Shown piece by piece: positions 51,031 through 64,000 of a DNA stretch of 64,000 bases; positions within the stretch are counted from its first letter, which is position 1; every line of letters begins with the position of its first letter. The notes under the pieces are model-generated. The model ran no database searches and was not told where the DNA came from. It saw only the letters and a list, made by a program, of their open reading frames with translations. The translations under genes and the position numbers were made by a program. Source of the stretch: Corynebacterium sp. CNCTC7651 (GTDB lineage Bacteria; Actinomycetota; Actinomycetes; Mycobacteriales; Mycobacteriaceae); NCBI RefSeq assembly GCF_021496665.1, contig NZ_CP071246.1, positions 992,001 through 1,056,000 on the forward strand, written 5' to 3'.

Positions 51031-52613
51031 TGAAGAAACTCTGGGCGGCCATTCTGGCCATGATCGCCACCCTGGCACTTGCCGGGTGCACGACGGAGAT
51101 GACGTCGGGGACGGGATCGTCGTCAAGCAGAAGCTCCCAGGGCGACGGCCTGCGCATTGTCGCCGCGACAGAGCTCAAGGATTTGCAGCAGCTTATCGAC
51201 GAAGCTTCGAACGACCTCGGCTTCCCCATCGAGCTCGAATTTCCGGGCGGCACCCTTGAGAATTCTCAGGCGCTGAAGCGCGGGGAGTTCGACGGCGCCG
51301 TGGACGCCACCTGGTTCGCCACCAACCGCTACGTGAACCTAATCGGCGCGGTGGACAAGCTGGCGGACGAGACCAAAATTGCCACCAGCCCCGTGGCCTT
51401 CGGTGTGTGGGAGGAAACCGCAAAGCGTCTTGGATGGGACACGCAGCAGCCGACGTGGACGGAGTTTGCCAAGGCGGCTGAGGCGGGGGAGTTCACCTTC
51501 GGCATGACCAACCCCTCCGCCTCCAACTCGGGCTTTTCCGCCCTAGTGGCCGTGGCCACCGCGTTGGCGGACACGGGCCAGGCGCTCTCTCCGGGCGACT
51601 TGGAGCGCGTGAGCCCCACACTGCAGCAGCTGTTCCAGGCGCAATCTTTGGTCTCCGGATCCTCCGGCTGGCTGGCAGAGGCGTTTGTTGCGGACCCCAC
51701 TCGTGCGGACGCGATTGTGAACTATGAGTCCACGCTGTACCAGCTGCGGGAACAGGGCCACCCGATCCAGGTTGTGGTGCCGGCAGACGGCGTGATTTCT
51801 GCCGATTACCCGCTGGCCACGTTGGCGCAGCCAGCTAACCCGCAGGCGAGTGAGCAGGTCAAGGCGCTGGCGCAGTGGCTGCTGGAGCACCAGGAGAACA
51901 TCGCCAGCACGTTCCGCCGCCCGGTCTCCCAGGTGGACAACCTGCCGGCTGAGATTGCTAGCCAGCAGGTGATCGAGCTGCCGTTCCCCGCAAACCAGGG
52001 CGTGGTGGATGAGCTGCTGTACGCCTACGACAACAGCTACCGCACCCCGGGCACCACGACGTTCATCTTGGATACCTCCGGCTCCATGGCTGGTCGGCGA
52101 ATTGAGTCGCTGCAGGCCATCATGCGTTCTCTAGTCGATGGTTCCGCGTCCACCCTGGTGGGCGACGTTTCCCTGCGCGACCGCGAGCAGGTCACGCTGT
52201 GGTCCTTCGACAACCAGCCGAACCCGCCGGTGACAGTCCAGGTGGACCGCTCTAACCCAGCCAGCCTGCAGCAGCTGACAGACTATGTTGACAACCTGGA
52301 GGCCAGCGGCTCTACCGCCATGTACCAGACGCTGCTGGATGCGCTGCACGGCGCCGACACGGCCGCTGGGATTCCGTCGATCGTGCTCTTCAGCGACGGC
52401 GAGGACAACATCGGCCCGCCGATGCGCGAACTGAAGTACCTGTACGCCGACCTTCCTGCGGATAAGCGCCGGATTCCCGTCTTCATCATCCTCTACGGCA
52501 GCGCGAATGAGAGCGAGATGCGCGAGCTTGCGGCGATGACTGGCGGCAAGGTGTTCGATGCCCTCGGCGGCGACCTCGAGGCTGCGTTCAAGGAGATCCG
52601 TGGATACCAATAA
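51030..52613 (+). CDS. Lipoprotein with substrate-binding and VWA domains
   Basis: This 527-aa protein starts at GTG 51030. The signal ends in LALAGCTT, so Cys20 is lipidated. Residues 35-310 form a substrate-binding-like domain (LRIVAATELKDLQQLIDEAS; FDGAVDATWFATNRYVNL). Residues 340-527 form a von Willebrand A domain with a complete metal site: DTSGSMAGRRIE, Thr in GSTAMYQTLLDAL and Asp in VLFSDGEDNIGPP. VWA domains bind partner proteins through the metal. The fusion of a solute-binding fold with VWA suggests a surface sensor or an assembly factor. The last 14 bp overlap the next gene. Confidence 0.8.
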   Translation: MKKLWAAILAMIATLALAGCTTEMTSGTGSSSSRSSQGDGLRIVAATELKDLQQLIDEASNDLGFPIELEFPGGTLENSQALKRGEFDGAVDATWFATNRYVNLIGAVDKLADETKIATSPVAFGVWEETAKRLGWDTQQPTWTEFAKAAEAGEFTFGMTNPSASNSGFSALVAVATALADTGQALSPGDLERVSPTLQQLFQAQSLVSGSSGWLAEAFVADPTRADAIVNYESTLYQLREQGHPIQVVVPADGVISADYPLATLAQPANPQASEQVKALAQWLLEHQENIASTFRRPVSQVDNLPAEIASQQVIELPFPANQGVVDELLYAYDNSYRTPGTTTFILDTSGSMAGRRIESLQAIMRSLVDGSASTLVGDVSLRDREQVTLWSFDNQPNPPVTVQVDRSNPASLQQLTDYVDNLEASGSTAMYQTLLDALHGADTAAGIPSIVLFSDGEDNIGPPMRELKYLYADLPADKRRIPVFIILYGSANESEMRELAAMTGGKVFDALGGDLEAAFKEIRGYQ

Positions 52614-53223
52614 CGCTTTCGCAAACTTCCTGGTGTCGCGCCGGAACCAGGTCGGTCTGCTGTTGGCCATCCTGGTGGTGGTGCTGCACCTTGCATTCGG
52701 CCTGGGATACTTGTGGCCGTTGGCGACAGTGGCTGCATACGGTGCCGGCGTGGCACTGACCCCGCCGCCGAAGCAGAAGGAGCTTCCTCCAGCCCCCGTT
52801 ACTCCCACGCCGGTGCTGCTCGATCAGGCGTTGACGGAAACGTCGAAACGCTTGTTCAGCGCGGGCCCGCCGACGCCGATTCTGGCCCAGGTGCGGGAGT
52901 TGGAGAACAACGTGCGCTTCGTGCTTTCGCAGTGGGACCACCTGGAGCCGACGCCGAAGCACCGGCAGACGATGTGGAACATTGTCAAGGTGTATTACCC
53001 GGAAATCACCACGACGTATCTGGATGCGCCGCAGTTCCGCGACCAGTCCGCGGTGAACGTCATGGTGGATTCGCTGAGCACCCTGACGCAGGCCGCGGGG
53101 CGAATCAAGGCCGGCATTCTTGACGACAACCTGCGCGCCATGGATTCCCAAGCCCAGTTCCTGCGCAATGAGCTGGGCGCCCTCCCGGGTCTGGACGGCG
53201 GCTATCCGGAGGAGGACCGCTAG
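52600..53223 (+). CDS. XpaC-like membrane protein (207 aa)
   Basis: The start GTG at 52600 lies inside the previous gene and follows AAGGAG by 4 nt. Two hydrophobic segments (QVGLLLAILVVVLHLAFGLG and LWPLATVAAYGAGVAL) form a hairpin, then a Pro-rich linker, then a cytoplasmic helical domain (ILAQVRELENNVRFVLSQWD; MVDSLSTLTQAAGRIKAGIL). This resembles the XpaC family (5-bromo-4-chloroindolyl phosphate hydrolysis), often paired with TelA-type proteins. Enzymatic activity is doubtful. With the two preceding genes it makes a tight envelope operon. Confidence 0.6.
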   Translation: MDTNNAFANFLVSRRNQVGLLLAILVVVLHLAFGLGYLWPLATVAAYGAGVALTPPPKQKELPPAPVTPTPVLLDQALTETSKRLFSAGPPTPILAQVRELENNVRFVLSQWDHLEPTPKHRQTMWNIVKVYYPEITTTYLDAPQFRDQSAVNVMVDSLSTLTQAAGRIKAGILDDNLRAMDSQAQFLRNELGALPGLDGGYPEEDR

Positions 53224-53260
53224 CGCCCGCACGGGTTGCCGGCGGGTAGCATTGAGCGCC

Positions 53261-53443
53261 ATGAGCCTTGATCCCAGGTTGCTGGAAATCCTCGTCTGCC
53301 CGCAGGACAAGGGCCCGCTGCGTTACGACGAAGGGGAGCAGCTCCTCATCAACGAGCGGCTCGGGGTTGCCTACCGCATCGACGATGGCATCCCCGTCCT
53401 GCTTATCGACGAAGCACAGCCCCACCCCGCAGCTACCAAGTAG
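53261..53443 (+). CDS. Trm112-like small protein
   Basis: This 60-aa protein opens MSLDPRLLEILVCPQDKGPL and includes LLINERLGVAYRIDDGIPVL, the Trm112/YcaR pattern. Trm112 proteins activate methyltransferases, but most bacterial members have unknown partners. Only one Cys remains, so no zinc ribbon is expected. A GCTTATCGACG word encodes its LLIDE. It lies 27 bp before tyrS. Confidence 0.8.
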   Translation: MSLDPRLLEILVCPQDKGPLRYDEGEQLLINERLGVAYRIDDGIPVLLIDEAQPHPAATK

Positions 53444-53470
53444 CGAACATAGAAAGAGCGTGATCTGTTC

Positions 53471-54742
53471 ATGACTTCCCCCGCCAATATTGTCGACGAA
53501 CTCGAATGGCGCGGCCTGATCAACCAATCGACCGACCTCGAAGCGCTGCGCGAGGCGACCGAAAACCCAATCACGCTGTACTGCGGCTTTGACCCGACCG
53601 GGCCGTCGCTCCACGCAGGCCACCTTGTTCCGCTGCTCATGCTGCGCCGCTTCCAAATGGCCGGCCACCGCCCGATCGTGCTGGCCGGTGGCGCGACCGG
53701 CATGATCGGCGACCCGCGTGACGTTGGCGAGCGCACCCTGAACTCGGAGGACACTGTCGGAGAATGGGCGAAGCGTATCTCAGGTCAGCTTTCCCGCTTC
53801 GTCTCCTTCGAAGGTGACAACGCCGCGCTGCTGGTGAATAACTACGACTGGACCAAGAACCTTTCCGCCATCGGCCTGTTGCGCGACATTGGCAAGCACT
53901 TCTCGCTGTCTACAATGCTCGGGCGCGAGACGGTGAAGCGCCGCCTGGAATCCGACGGCATCTCCTACACCGAGTTCTCCTACATGCTCTTGCAGGCGAA
54001 TGACTTTGTGCAGCTGCGACGCAACCACGACTGCATTCTGCAGATCGGCGGCGGCGACCAGTGGGGCAACCTGATCGCCGGCGTAGACCTGAACCGCCGC
54101 ATGGATGGCGCATCCGTCCACGCCGTAACGGTGCCTTTGGTGACGGATTCTGAAGGCAAGAAGTTCGGCAAGTCCACCGGCGGCGGCTCCCTGTGGCTGG
54201 ATCCCGAGATGACCAGCCCGTACAGCTGGTACCAGTACTTCCTGAATACCGCAGACGCAGACGTCATCCGTTACCTGCGCTGGTTCACGTTCCTTGACCA
54301 GGCAGAGCTGGAGCAGCTCGAGGAGGAGGTGGCGGAGCGCCCGTTCAAGCGCGAGGCGCAGCGCCGCTTGGCTCAAGAGATGACCGACTTGGTTCACGGC
54401 CGGGAGGCACGCGAGGCTGCGGAACTTGCGGCGCAGGCGCTGTTTGGCAAGGCGGATCTTGCGGACTTGGACGAAGGCACCCTCGCCGCCGCCGTATCTG
54501 AGACCGGGGTACTCGAGACATCGAGCGAGGAAGCCCAGGGCATTGTGGACCTTCTTGTTGGCTCCGGCCTGGTGGATTCCAAGGGTGCTGCACGCCGCGC
54601 GATCAAGGAGGGCGGCATCTACGTTAACAATGAGCGCGTTGAGTCTGAGGAGTGGGTCCCCGCAGAGGAGGACTTCTACCACGGGGCTTGGCTTGTGCTG
54701 CGCCGAGGCAAGAAGAACTTCGCGGGCGTTAAGCGCGTTTAA
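53471..54742 (+). CDS. tyrS: Tyrosyl-tRNA synthetase
   Basis: This class I synthetase has 423 aa. The HIGH-type motif is in [18 protein letters not shown] and the KMSKS equivalent is [32 protein letters not shown] marks the tyrosine pocket. The C-terminal 70 residues form an S4 RNA-binding domain ([20 protein letters not shown]). No T-box leader lies in the 27 bp before it. The rRNA operon promoter follows 43 bp downstream. Confidence 0.96.
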   Translation: MTSPANIVDELEWRGLINQSTDLEALREATENPITLYCGFDPTGPSLHAGHLVPLLMLRRFQMAGHRPIVLAGGATGMIGDPRDVGERTLNSEDTVGEWAKRISGQLSRFVSFEGDNAALLVNNYDWTKNLSAIGLLRDIGKHFSLSTMLGRETVKRRLESDGISYTEFSYMLLQANDFVQLRRNHDCILQIGGGDQWGNLIAGVDLNRRMDGASVHAVTVPLVTDSEGKKFGKSTGGGSLWLDPEMTSPYSWYQYFLNTADADVIRYLRWFTFLDQAELEQLEEEVAERPFKREAQRRLAQEMTDLVHGREAREAAELAAQALFGKADLADLDEGTLAAAVSETGVLETSSEEAQGIVDLLVGSGLVDSKGAARRAIKEGGIYVNNERVESEEWVPAEEDFYHGAWLVLRRGKKNFAGVKRV

Positions 54743-54785
54743 GCCACTGACGCTCTATCGTGTTACACCGCGTGAGCAGGGAAGT

Positions 54786-54814
54786 TTGCATTCTGTTCAC
54801 GTCGGTGTTTAAAG
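54786..54814 (+). promoter_or_regulatory. Candidate rrn promoter
   Basis: TTGCAT (54786-54791) and TTAAAG (54809-54814) are separated by 17 bp. This lies about 540 bp upstream of the 16S gene, the only well-formed sigma-70-type match I found in the leader. Confidence 0.5.
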
Positions 54815-55354
54815 TGTCCAACACGTTCTTCGGAGCGAGACAAACTCAATACAGGTTCGGATGGAAAAACTTCCGTAAGACGGAGATTGACACCGAAGAA
54901 CCGAATGAGTAAGGTCGTACAAGCCGCTCAAACGCCGGGGTGAAACTCAGCGGAAAAGCGTGGGTGTGTTGTTTGAGAACTCGATAGTGTGCCAATGCAT
55001 TTTTGTTTGTGGGTTGGTTGTGTGCCTGTGACACATTTTGGCTGCATGGTTCCGTGTTTTGCGGGGTGTGTGGTTGGTGTGTGCTGGTGGCTGCGTTCTG
55101 AATCCTTTGATGGGGGCGTGGTTGATCGGTTGGGCCATGATTGGTTCACTGAACGTTTTTGCAAAGTTTTTGGTTGGCCCTTAAGTTTTTCCTCGTCGGA
55201 TGTGGGGCCAGCCGTGTTTGCAGTAATTTTAGGAAAACATTTTATTTGAGCCAGTTCTGCACCGGTTTGGTGTGGGGTGGTTTGTTTTGGTTGGGTATTG
55301 GGCTTTTCACGGCCTGTTTCTTGACGAAACATGACACTCTATTTCAGGGTGTTC
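54815..55354 (+). other. rrn leader region
   Basis: There is no gene here. At 54970-54993 the sequence TTGAGAACTCGATAGTGTGC is the conserved actinobacterial pre-16S leader element tied to antitermination and processing. The rest is T/G-rich on the plus strand and probably forms the 5' half of the RNase III stem. Confidence 0.7.
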
Positions 55355-60434
<5,080 letters not shown>

Positions 60435-60597
60435 CACCAATCAACACCCACTTAGGTCACGGTTCGGTGTCCTGCAAACACACCAACACAAGGTGTGCAC
60501 GCGTCCACTCACCAGTATCTGACACACCACACACCACCCGAGTGTGCGGGGCCAGACAACTCCACATCAACCAATGTTGCTAACCCCGAAATAGATG

Positions 60598-60717
60598 TGT
60601 CGGTGGTGATAGCGGCGGGGAAACGCCCGGACCCATTCCGAACCCGGAAGCTAAGCCCGCCCGCGCCGATGGTACTGCACCCGGGAGGGTGTGGGAGAGT
60701 AGGTTACCGCCGACCCA
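60598..60717 (+). rRNA. rrf: 5S ribosomal RNA
   Basis: The core CCCATTCCGAACCCGGAAGC and the complementary ends (GTCGGTGGTGATAGCGG with CCGCCGAC) define it. About 120 nt; the ends may be off by 1-2 bases. Confidence 0.93.
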
Positions 60718-60736
60718 ACAACTTAAAACAAGACCG

Positions 60737-60788
60737 CTAAAGGGCATCGTTTGGACCGTACAGTACCGTCGCAAACGATGCCCTTTAG
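60737..60788 (+). terminator. rrn operon terminator
   Basis: CTAAAGGGCATCGTTTG (60737-60753) and CAAACGATGCCCTTTAG (60772-60788) form a perfect 17-bp stem with an 18-nt loop, 20 bp after 5S. Confidence 0.9.
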
Positions 60789-60809
60789 TGCTGTCGAGGG
60801 GGAGCACCC

Positions 60810-61323
60810 TTGGTCGCGCTGATCATGACAACCCTTGCGATCTTCGGCCTTGTAATCGTCGCCAGTTCAGCCAGCGCCAGTACGGCGATATTTTCTGTCA
60901 CCGTAATCCTCATTGGATTCGGGTTTGCTCCCTTCGTCGGCGATTCTCTTGCACGGCGTATCCCGGTCACCTTCTGGGATCGCCTCTCCATCTCGCGCGA
61001 GACGTCCCCACCGATGGGGAGTGTCCCGTTTCAATGCGTTGCTCTCCCGTATCGGATAGAACAAACAGGTCTACGCCATGCGGGAATATCGATCAACTGG
61101 TGACAGCGACCGGTGGGACCCGCATCACATGCAGTCGGCAGCCGCCGGGCACGCTTGGTCATTCGCGCTGCACATCATCACCGCAATCTTGGTGGCCTCG
61201 ACCGGAAGTTTGGCATGGTGCGCCGCGCTGGTGGTCGTCGGGATCTTCGGCCACCTATACCCGGTGCTGTTGCAGATTCGTGCCCTTAGGCGCCGCAGGG
61301 AGCTGCAACCCTGGTACCCGTAA
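60810..61323 (+). pseudogene. Degraded membrane protein gene (CrtO/acyltransferase-like pattern)
   Basis: The first frame (60810) gives two hydrophobic helices and RRIPVTFWDRLS. It then loses sense near 60998, where a one-base shift continues as RRPHRWGVSRFNALLSRIG. A TAG at 61057-61059 interrupts, probably a former TGG, and the same frame resumes with NKQVYAMREYRSTGDSDRW and two helices ending GHLYPVLLQIRALRRR. W-G-x-x-R-F-N-x-L-L-x-x-I-G-W-N and Y-P-V-L-L-Q match, from memory, a glycosyl-diaponeurosporenoate-acyltransferase-like membrane family. With one frameshift and one nonsense codon it is probably dead. Low certainty on the family. Confidence 0.45.
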
Positions 61324-61404
61324 GCGCATGGCCTGCTGTCCGGCGATGCGATCTATGTATGCCAGTCTCCCTATACTGTTGTGAACGCGTAGGAAAGGTT
61401 AGGA

Positions 61405-62520
61405 ATGTCTGAAGTCGATAACCGATACGAGGATGCCCCAACGGAGGATCAGGGTAACAAGCCTGATCGTCGTGAGACGCGGCGCTCCGAGAACCCTGGT
61501 GAGCGGGGGCGCGAACGGTACGAGCGTCGGGACGGAGACCGCGATCGGGGCCGTGGTCGGTACGACGACCGTGGACGTGGTAGTCGGGATGACCGTGGCG
61601 GTGACCGCCGCAGTGACGGCGGCCGCGGTGGGTACCGCGGCGGCAGAGATGACCGTGACGCCCGTGGCGGCTCCCGTGCTGGTCGGCGAGACGATAACCG
61701 CGGTAGAAATGACCGCAGAGACAACCGGGGCGGCGACCGCAGCCGCGGCGGCAACAAGCCGTATGGCGATCGCAACCGGCGAGACGACAACCGCGTGCGC
61801 CACGATCGTTCGAACCCGCGCCGCGAAGGATTCCGCGAGGACCGTATGGCGCAGCGCCTCTCAGAGCCGGATCTGCACGACGATATCGACATCACGTTGC
61901 TGGACCCGTCGGTGCTGCAAGATCTCCGCGTCCTTTCCAAGGACAACGCGGACCGTGTAGCAAAGCACCTCGTGATGGCGGCGGAACTTCTGGAGGATGA
62001 CCCGCAGCTGGCACTCCGCCACGCGCGTGCCGCGAAGAACCGCGCGGGCCGCGTCGGTGTGGTGCGCGAGACCAATGGCGTGGTCGCTTACCACGCCGGG
62101 GAGTGGCGTGAAGCGCTCTCTGAGCTGCGTGCCGCCCGCCGCATGACTGGCGGCCCTGGCTTGCTCGCCGTGATGGCAGACGCAGAACGTGGTCTTGGCC
62201 GCCCGGAGAAAGCACTAGAGCTCGGCCGTACGCCGGAGGCGCGCCAGCTGGATGAGGAAGGCCGCATCGAGCTCGCCATCGTGATGGCTGGTGCGCGCCA
62301 TGACCTTGGCCAGCACGAATCTGCGTTGGCAACGCTTGATCGCCTCAACCCGTCGCTAGATTCGGAAGGATACAGTCAAGCCCGTTTGTCCTACGCATAC
62401 GCAGATGCGCTGCTCTCCGTAGGGCGTAAGGACGAAGCCAGCACCTGGTTCGAGCACGCGGCTGACTTGGACATCGATGAGCTGACGGATGCCCGAGAGC
62501 GTCTGGAAGAGCTGGACTAG
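61405..62520 (+). CDS. Arg/Asp/Gly-rich protein with TPR-like C-terminus
   Basis: In this 371-aa protein, residues 20-150 are a disordered R/D/G tract with many RGG, RDD and DRG units, of the kind that binds RNA or drives condensation. Residues 155-371 are helical with TPR-like repeats (RVAKHLVMAAELLEDDPQLA; AGEWREALSELRAARRM; YADALLSVGRKDEASTWFEH). The gene precedes a HAD phosphatase, a small protein and tlyA, the same order as around Rv1691-Rv1694 in M. tuberculosis. An RNA- or ribosome-linked role is possible but unproven. Internal tandem codons make the N-terminal tract prone to length change. Confidence 0.8.
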   Translation: MSEVDNRYEDAPTEDQGNKPDRRETRRSENPGERGRERYERRDGDRDRGRGRYDDRGRGSRDDRGGDRRSDGGRGGYRGGRDDRDARGGSRAGRRDDNRGRNDRRDNRGGDRSRGGNKPYGDRNRRDDNRVRHDRSNPRREGFREDRMAQRLSEPDLHDDIDITLLDPSVLQDLRVLSKDNADRVAKHLVMAAELLEDDPQLALRHARAAKNRAGRVGVVRETNGVVAYHAGEWREALSELRAARRMTGGPGLLAVMADAERGLGRPEKALELGRTPEARQLDEEGRIELAIVMAGARHDLGQHESALATLDRLNPSLDSEGYSQARLSYAYADALLSVGRKDEASTWFEHAADLDIDELTDARERLEELD

Positions 62521-62530
62521 GGTCGGGACC

Positions 62531-63514
62531 ATGCCGCTAATCACCAAGCATGACGCCCTGCTTCTAGACCTTGACGGCACAGTGTGGGCCGGCGGAACCG
62601 CTATCCCACATGCCGTGGAGGCCATCAACGCAGCCGGCGTGCCGGCGATGTACATCACCAACAACGCTTCCCGCAGCGCGGAGAGTGTTGCGGAGATGCT
62701 GCGCGCGATCGGTCTGCACACGCAGCCGGAGGAAGTACTAACGTCCGCGCACGCCGCGGTGCGGCTTGCGGAGCAGCACCTGGAACCTGGGGATAACGTA
62801 TTCGTTCTCGGCGCGCAGTCCTTCCGCGACTTGGTTACTGCAGCCGGGTACAACGTTGTGGATAGCGCGGATGATGCTCCGAAGGTTGTCCTCCACGGTC
62901 TGAACCCCGACACCGGCTGGCGCGACCTCTCCGAAGCAGCGCTTGCCATCCAGCGCGGCGCGGCTTATCTCGCATCGAATCTGGATACGTCCCTGCCCAG
63001 CGAGCGCGGTTTCCTGGTTGGAAACGGCTCGATGGTAGCGGCGATCACGTCCGCTACAGGTGTTGCACCCCAGTCGGCCGGTAAGCCGGAGCCCGCGATG
63101 TTCCTGCAGGCCGCACAAACTGCTGGTTCGAAGCGACCTCTCGCAGTGGGGGACCGCCTCGATACCGATATCGCGGGCGCTGTGGGCGCTGGCATCCCGG
63201 CCCTCCACGTGGCTACTGGCGTCTCTGGGCCGCTCGCATTGCTTGAGGCGCCGAAATCCATGCGCCCGACCTACGTTGCAGAGGATATGCGGGCTCTCCA
63301 CGCCGATCCGGAGGAGCTGAAGCCGGGCCGCCAGGGCGGGTTCGGTGCCCGCATAGACGGCAAAGACATCATTCTCAGCCACGGCAACGAGGGCGCTACC
63401 AGCATGCAAGCGCTGCGCACGGTGCTGGAGGTTGCGTGGCTCATGCCGGAGCCCCCGGAGCTGGTCCGCCCGAATTCGGACGCGGCGGAGGCTGCGACCG
63501 ACGGCTGGTGGTAA
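62531..63514 (+). CDS. HAD-family phosphatase, glycerol-3-phosphate phosphatase-like
   Basis: This 327-aa HAD IIA hydrolase has motif I LLLDLDGTVWAGG (nucleophile Asp), motif II ITNNASRSAE and motif III/IV GKPEPAMFL with VGDRLDTDIAGAVGAG. It resembles Rv1692, a glycerol-phosphate phosphatase that recycles glycerol from phospholipid turnover. Start chosen at ATG 62531; the open frame begins earlier but overlaps the previous gene. A C-terminal extension of about 80 residues follows the HAD core, as in the mycobacterial protein. Confidence 0.85.
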   Translation: MPLITKHDALLLDLDGTVWAGGTAIPHAVEAINAAGVPAMYITNNASRSAESVAEMLRAIGLHTQPEEVLTSAHAAVRLAEQHLEPGDNVFVLGAQSFRDLVTAAGYNVVDSADDAPKVVLHGLNPDTGWRDLSEAALAIQRGAAYLASNLDTSLPSERGFLVGNGSMVAAITSATGVAPQSAGKPEPAMFLQAAQTAGSKRPLAVGDRLDTDIAGAVGAGIPALHVATGVSGPLALLEAPKSMRPTYVAEDMRALHADPEELKPGRQGGFGARIDGKDIILSHGNEGATSMQALRTVLEVAWLMPEPPELVRPNSDAAEAATDGWW

Positions 63515-63519
63515 CCGCG

Positions 63520-63702
63520 GTGAGCGCACCAAAGCCAGGGGATCCTAGGGCTCCCCGCTTTTCGACGGAGGACCTTGCAGACCTTCAGACCAGGTACGAG
63601 GCAATTCTCGCCGCGCCGGCGGACACGCTGGCGGAGGAGGCGGACCAGTTGAGTCGCGCGCACGCACTACTTGCGAACGCACTGCAGGGCGGTGGTGCGT
63701 GA
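63520..63702 (+). CDS. Small conserved protein before tlyA (60 aa)
   Basis: From GTG 63520 it encodes a 60-aa helical protein, with TEDLADLQTRYEAILAAPAD and EADQLSRAHALLANALQ. It occupies the place of Rv1693 between the phosphatase and tlyA. The stop overlaps the tlyA ATG (TGATG). Function unknown. Confidence 0.65.
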   Translation: MSAPKPGDPRAPRFSTEDLADLQTRYEAILAAPADTLAEEADQLSRAHALLANALQGGGA

Positions 63703-64000
63703 TGGCACCGGGTCGCAGGAGGCTCGACGCGGAGCTGGTGCGGCGCAAAATTGCCCGCTCCCGCGAACAGGCGCAGACCTGGATCAAGGAGGGCCGCGTG
63801 GAGGTTGGCGGGTTCACCGCCACCAAACCTGCGACGGTGGTGGAACCGGGTGTCTCCATTAAGGTCAGCGCCTCCGAAGAGGACGAGTGGGCATCCCGCG
63901 GCGCCCACAAGCTGCTCGGCGCGCTTGAGGTGTTTGAGGCGGGGGGACTGAGCGTCGGAAAGCGCAGAGCCCTGGATGCGGGAGCCTCCACCGGCGGGTT
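63702..64000 (+). CDS. tlyA: TlyA rRNA 2'-O-methyltransferase, N-terminal part
   Basis: Only the first 99 codons lie in the window. RRRLDAELVRRKIARSREQA, then IKEGRVEVGGFTATKPAT, is the S4 domain. EWASRGAHKLLGALEVF and RALDAGASTGG are the start of the FtsJ-like methyltransferase with the SAM motif. TlyA methylates 16S and 23S rRNA and makes ribosomes sensitive to capreomycin. It overlaps the preceding small gene by one base. Confidence 0.9.
   Translation, partial: MAPGRRRLDAELVRRKIARSREQAQTWIKEGRVEVGGFTATKPATVVEPGVSIKVSASEEDEWASRGAHKLLGALEVFEAGGLSVGKRRALDAGASTGG

Overview
The window looks like chromosome of a high-GC Corynebacterium or close relative. The grounds are gene content and order: argCJBDFRGH followed by a VWA/binding-protein cluster, a Trm112-like gene, tyrS, an rRNA operon, and a TPR protein, HAD phosphatase, small protein and tlyA run that matches the mycobacterial/corynebacterial order. 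The actinobacterial leader motif before 16S and the absence of tRNAs in the 16S-23S spacer fit this. The species cannot be named from the sequence alone.

Positions 1 to about 13,200 are accessory and worn. First come a small unknown ORF, a 190-aa unknown protein, a sigma-factor-like regulator translationally coupled to a 59-aa protein, and a 70-aa protein made of two 28-residue repeats. Next is an IS21-family element (2589-7747) whose right end is split by a second IS21-family element (about 5154-7700). After that lie a dead tyrosine recombinase, an AgaA-like M20 aminoacylase, an MFS transporter gene killed by one in-frame TAG, a frameshifted unknown gene, a small-peptide gene pair of bacteriocin/immunity appearance, and a LysE-type exporter. 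Two copies of an 84-bp gap-free repeat flank this stretch.

Positions 13,200 to 37,400 are mostly core: a lipoprotein, hemolysin III, polA, a methyltransferase, rpsA, coaE, a BASS transporter, uvrB, two universal stress proteins, a HelD/HelR-like ATPase, a DoxX-like protein, an MBL hydrolase, uvrA, and infC-rpmI-rplT. The infC gene appears to start at AUC and sits behind an intrinsic terminator. Two FitAB/VapBC toxin-antitoxin pairs bracket a SpoU-type rRNA methyltransferase.

Positions 37,500 to 54,750 hold pheST and the complete arginine operon. In this sequence argH is frameshifted at a C5 run. Then come three overlapping envelope genes (anchored binding-like protein, binding-protein/VWA lipoprotein, XpaC-like membrane protein), a Trm112-like protein and tyrS. 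Positions 54,780 to 60,790 are one rrn operon (16S-23S-5S) ending in a 17-bp perfect terminator stem. Positions 60,800 to 64,000 hold a degraded membrane-protein gene, an RGG/DR-rich TPR protein, a glycerol-phosphate-phosphatase-like HAD protein, a 60-aa protein and the start of tlyA.

The most unexpected signal is a short word, GCTTATCGACG, present 11 times (12 times for its TTATCGACG core) on both strands, in several reading frames and once between genes. That is roughly a hundred-fold or more above chance, and it looks like a DNA-level motif of unknown role.
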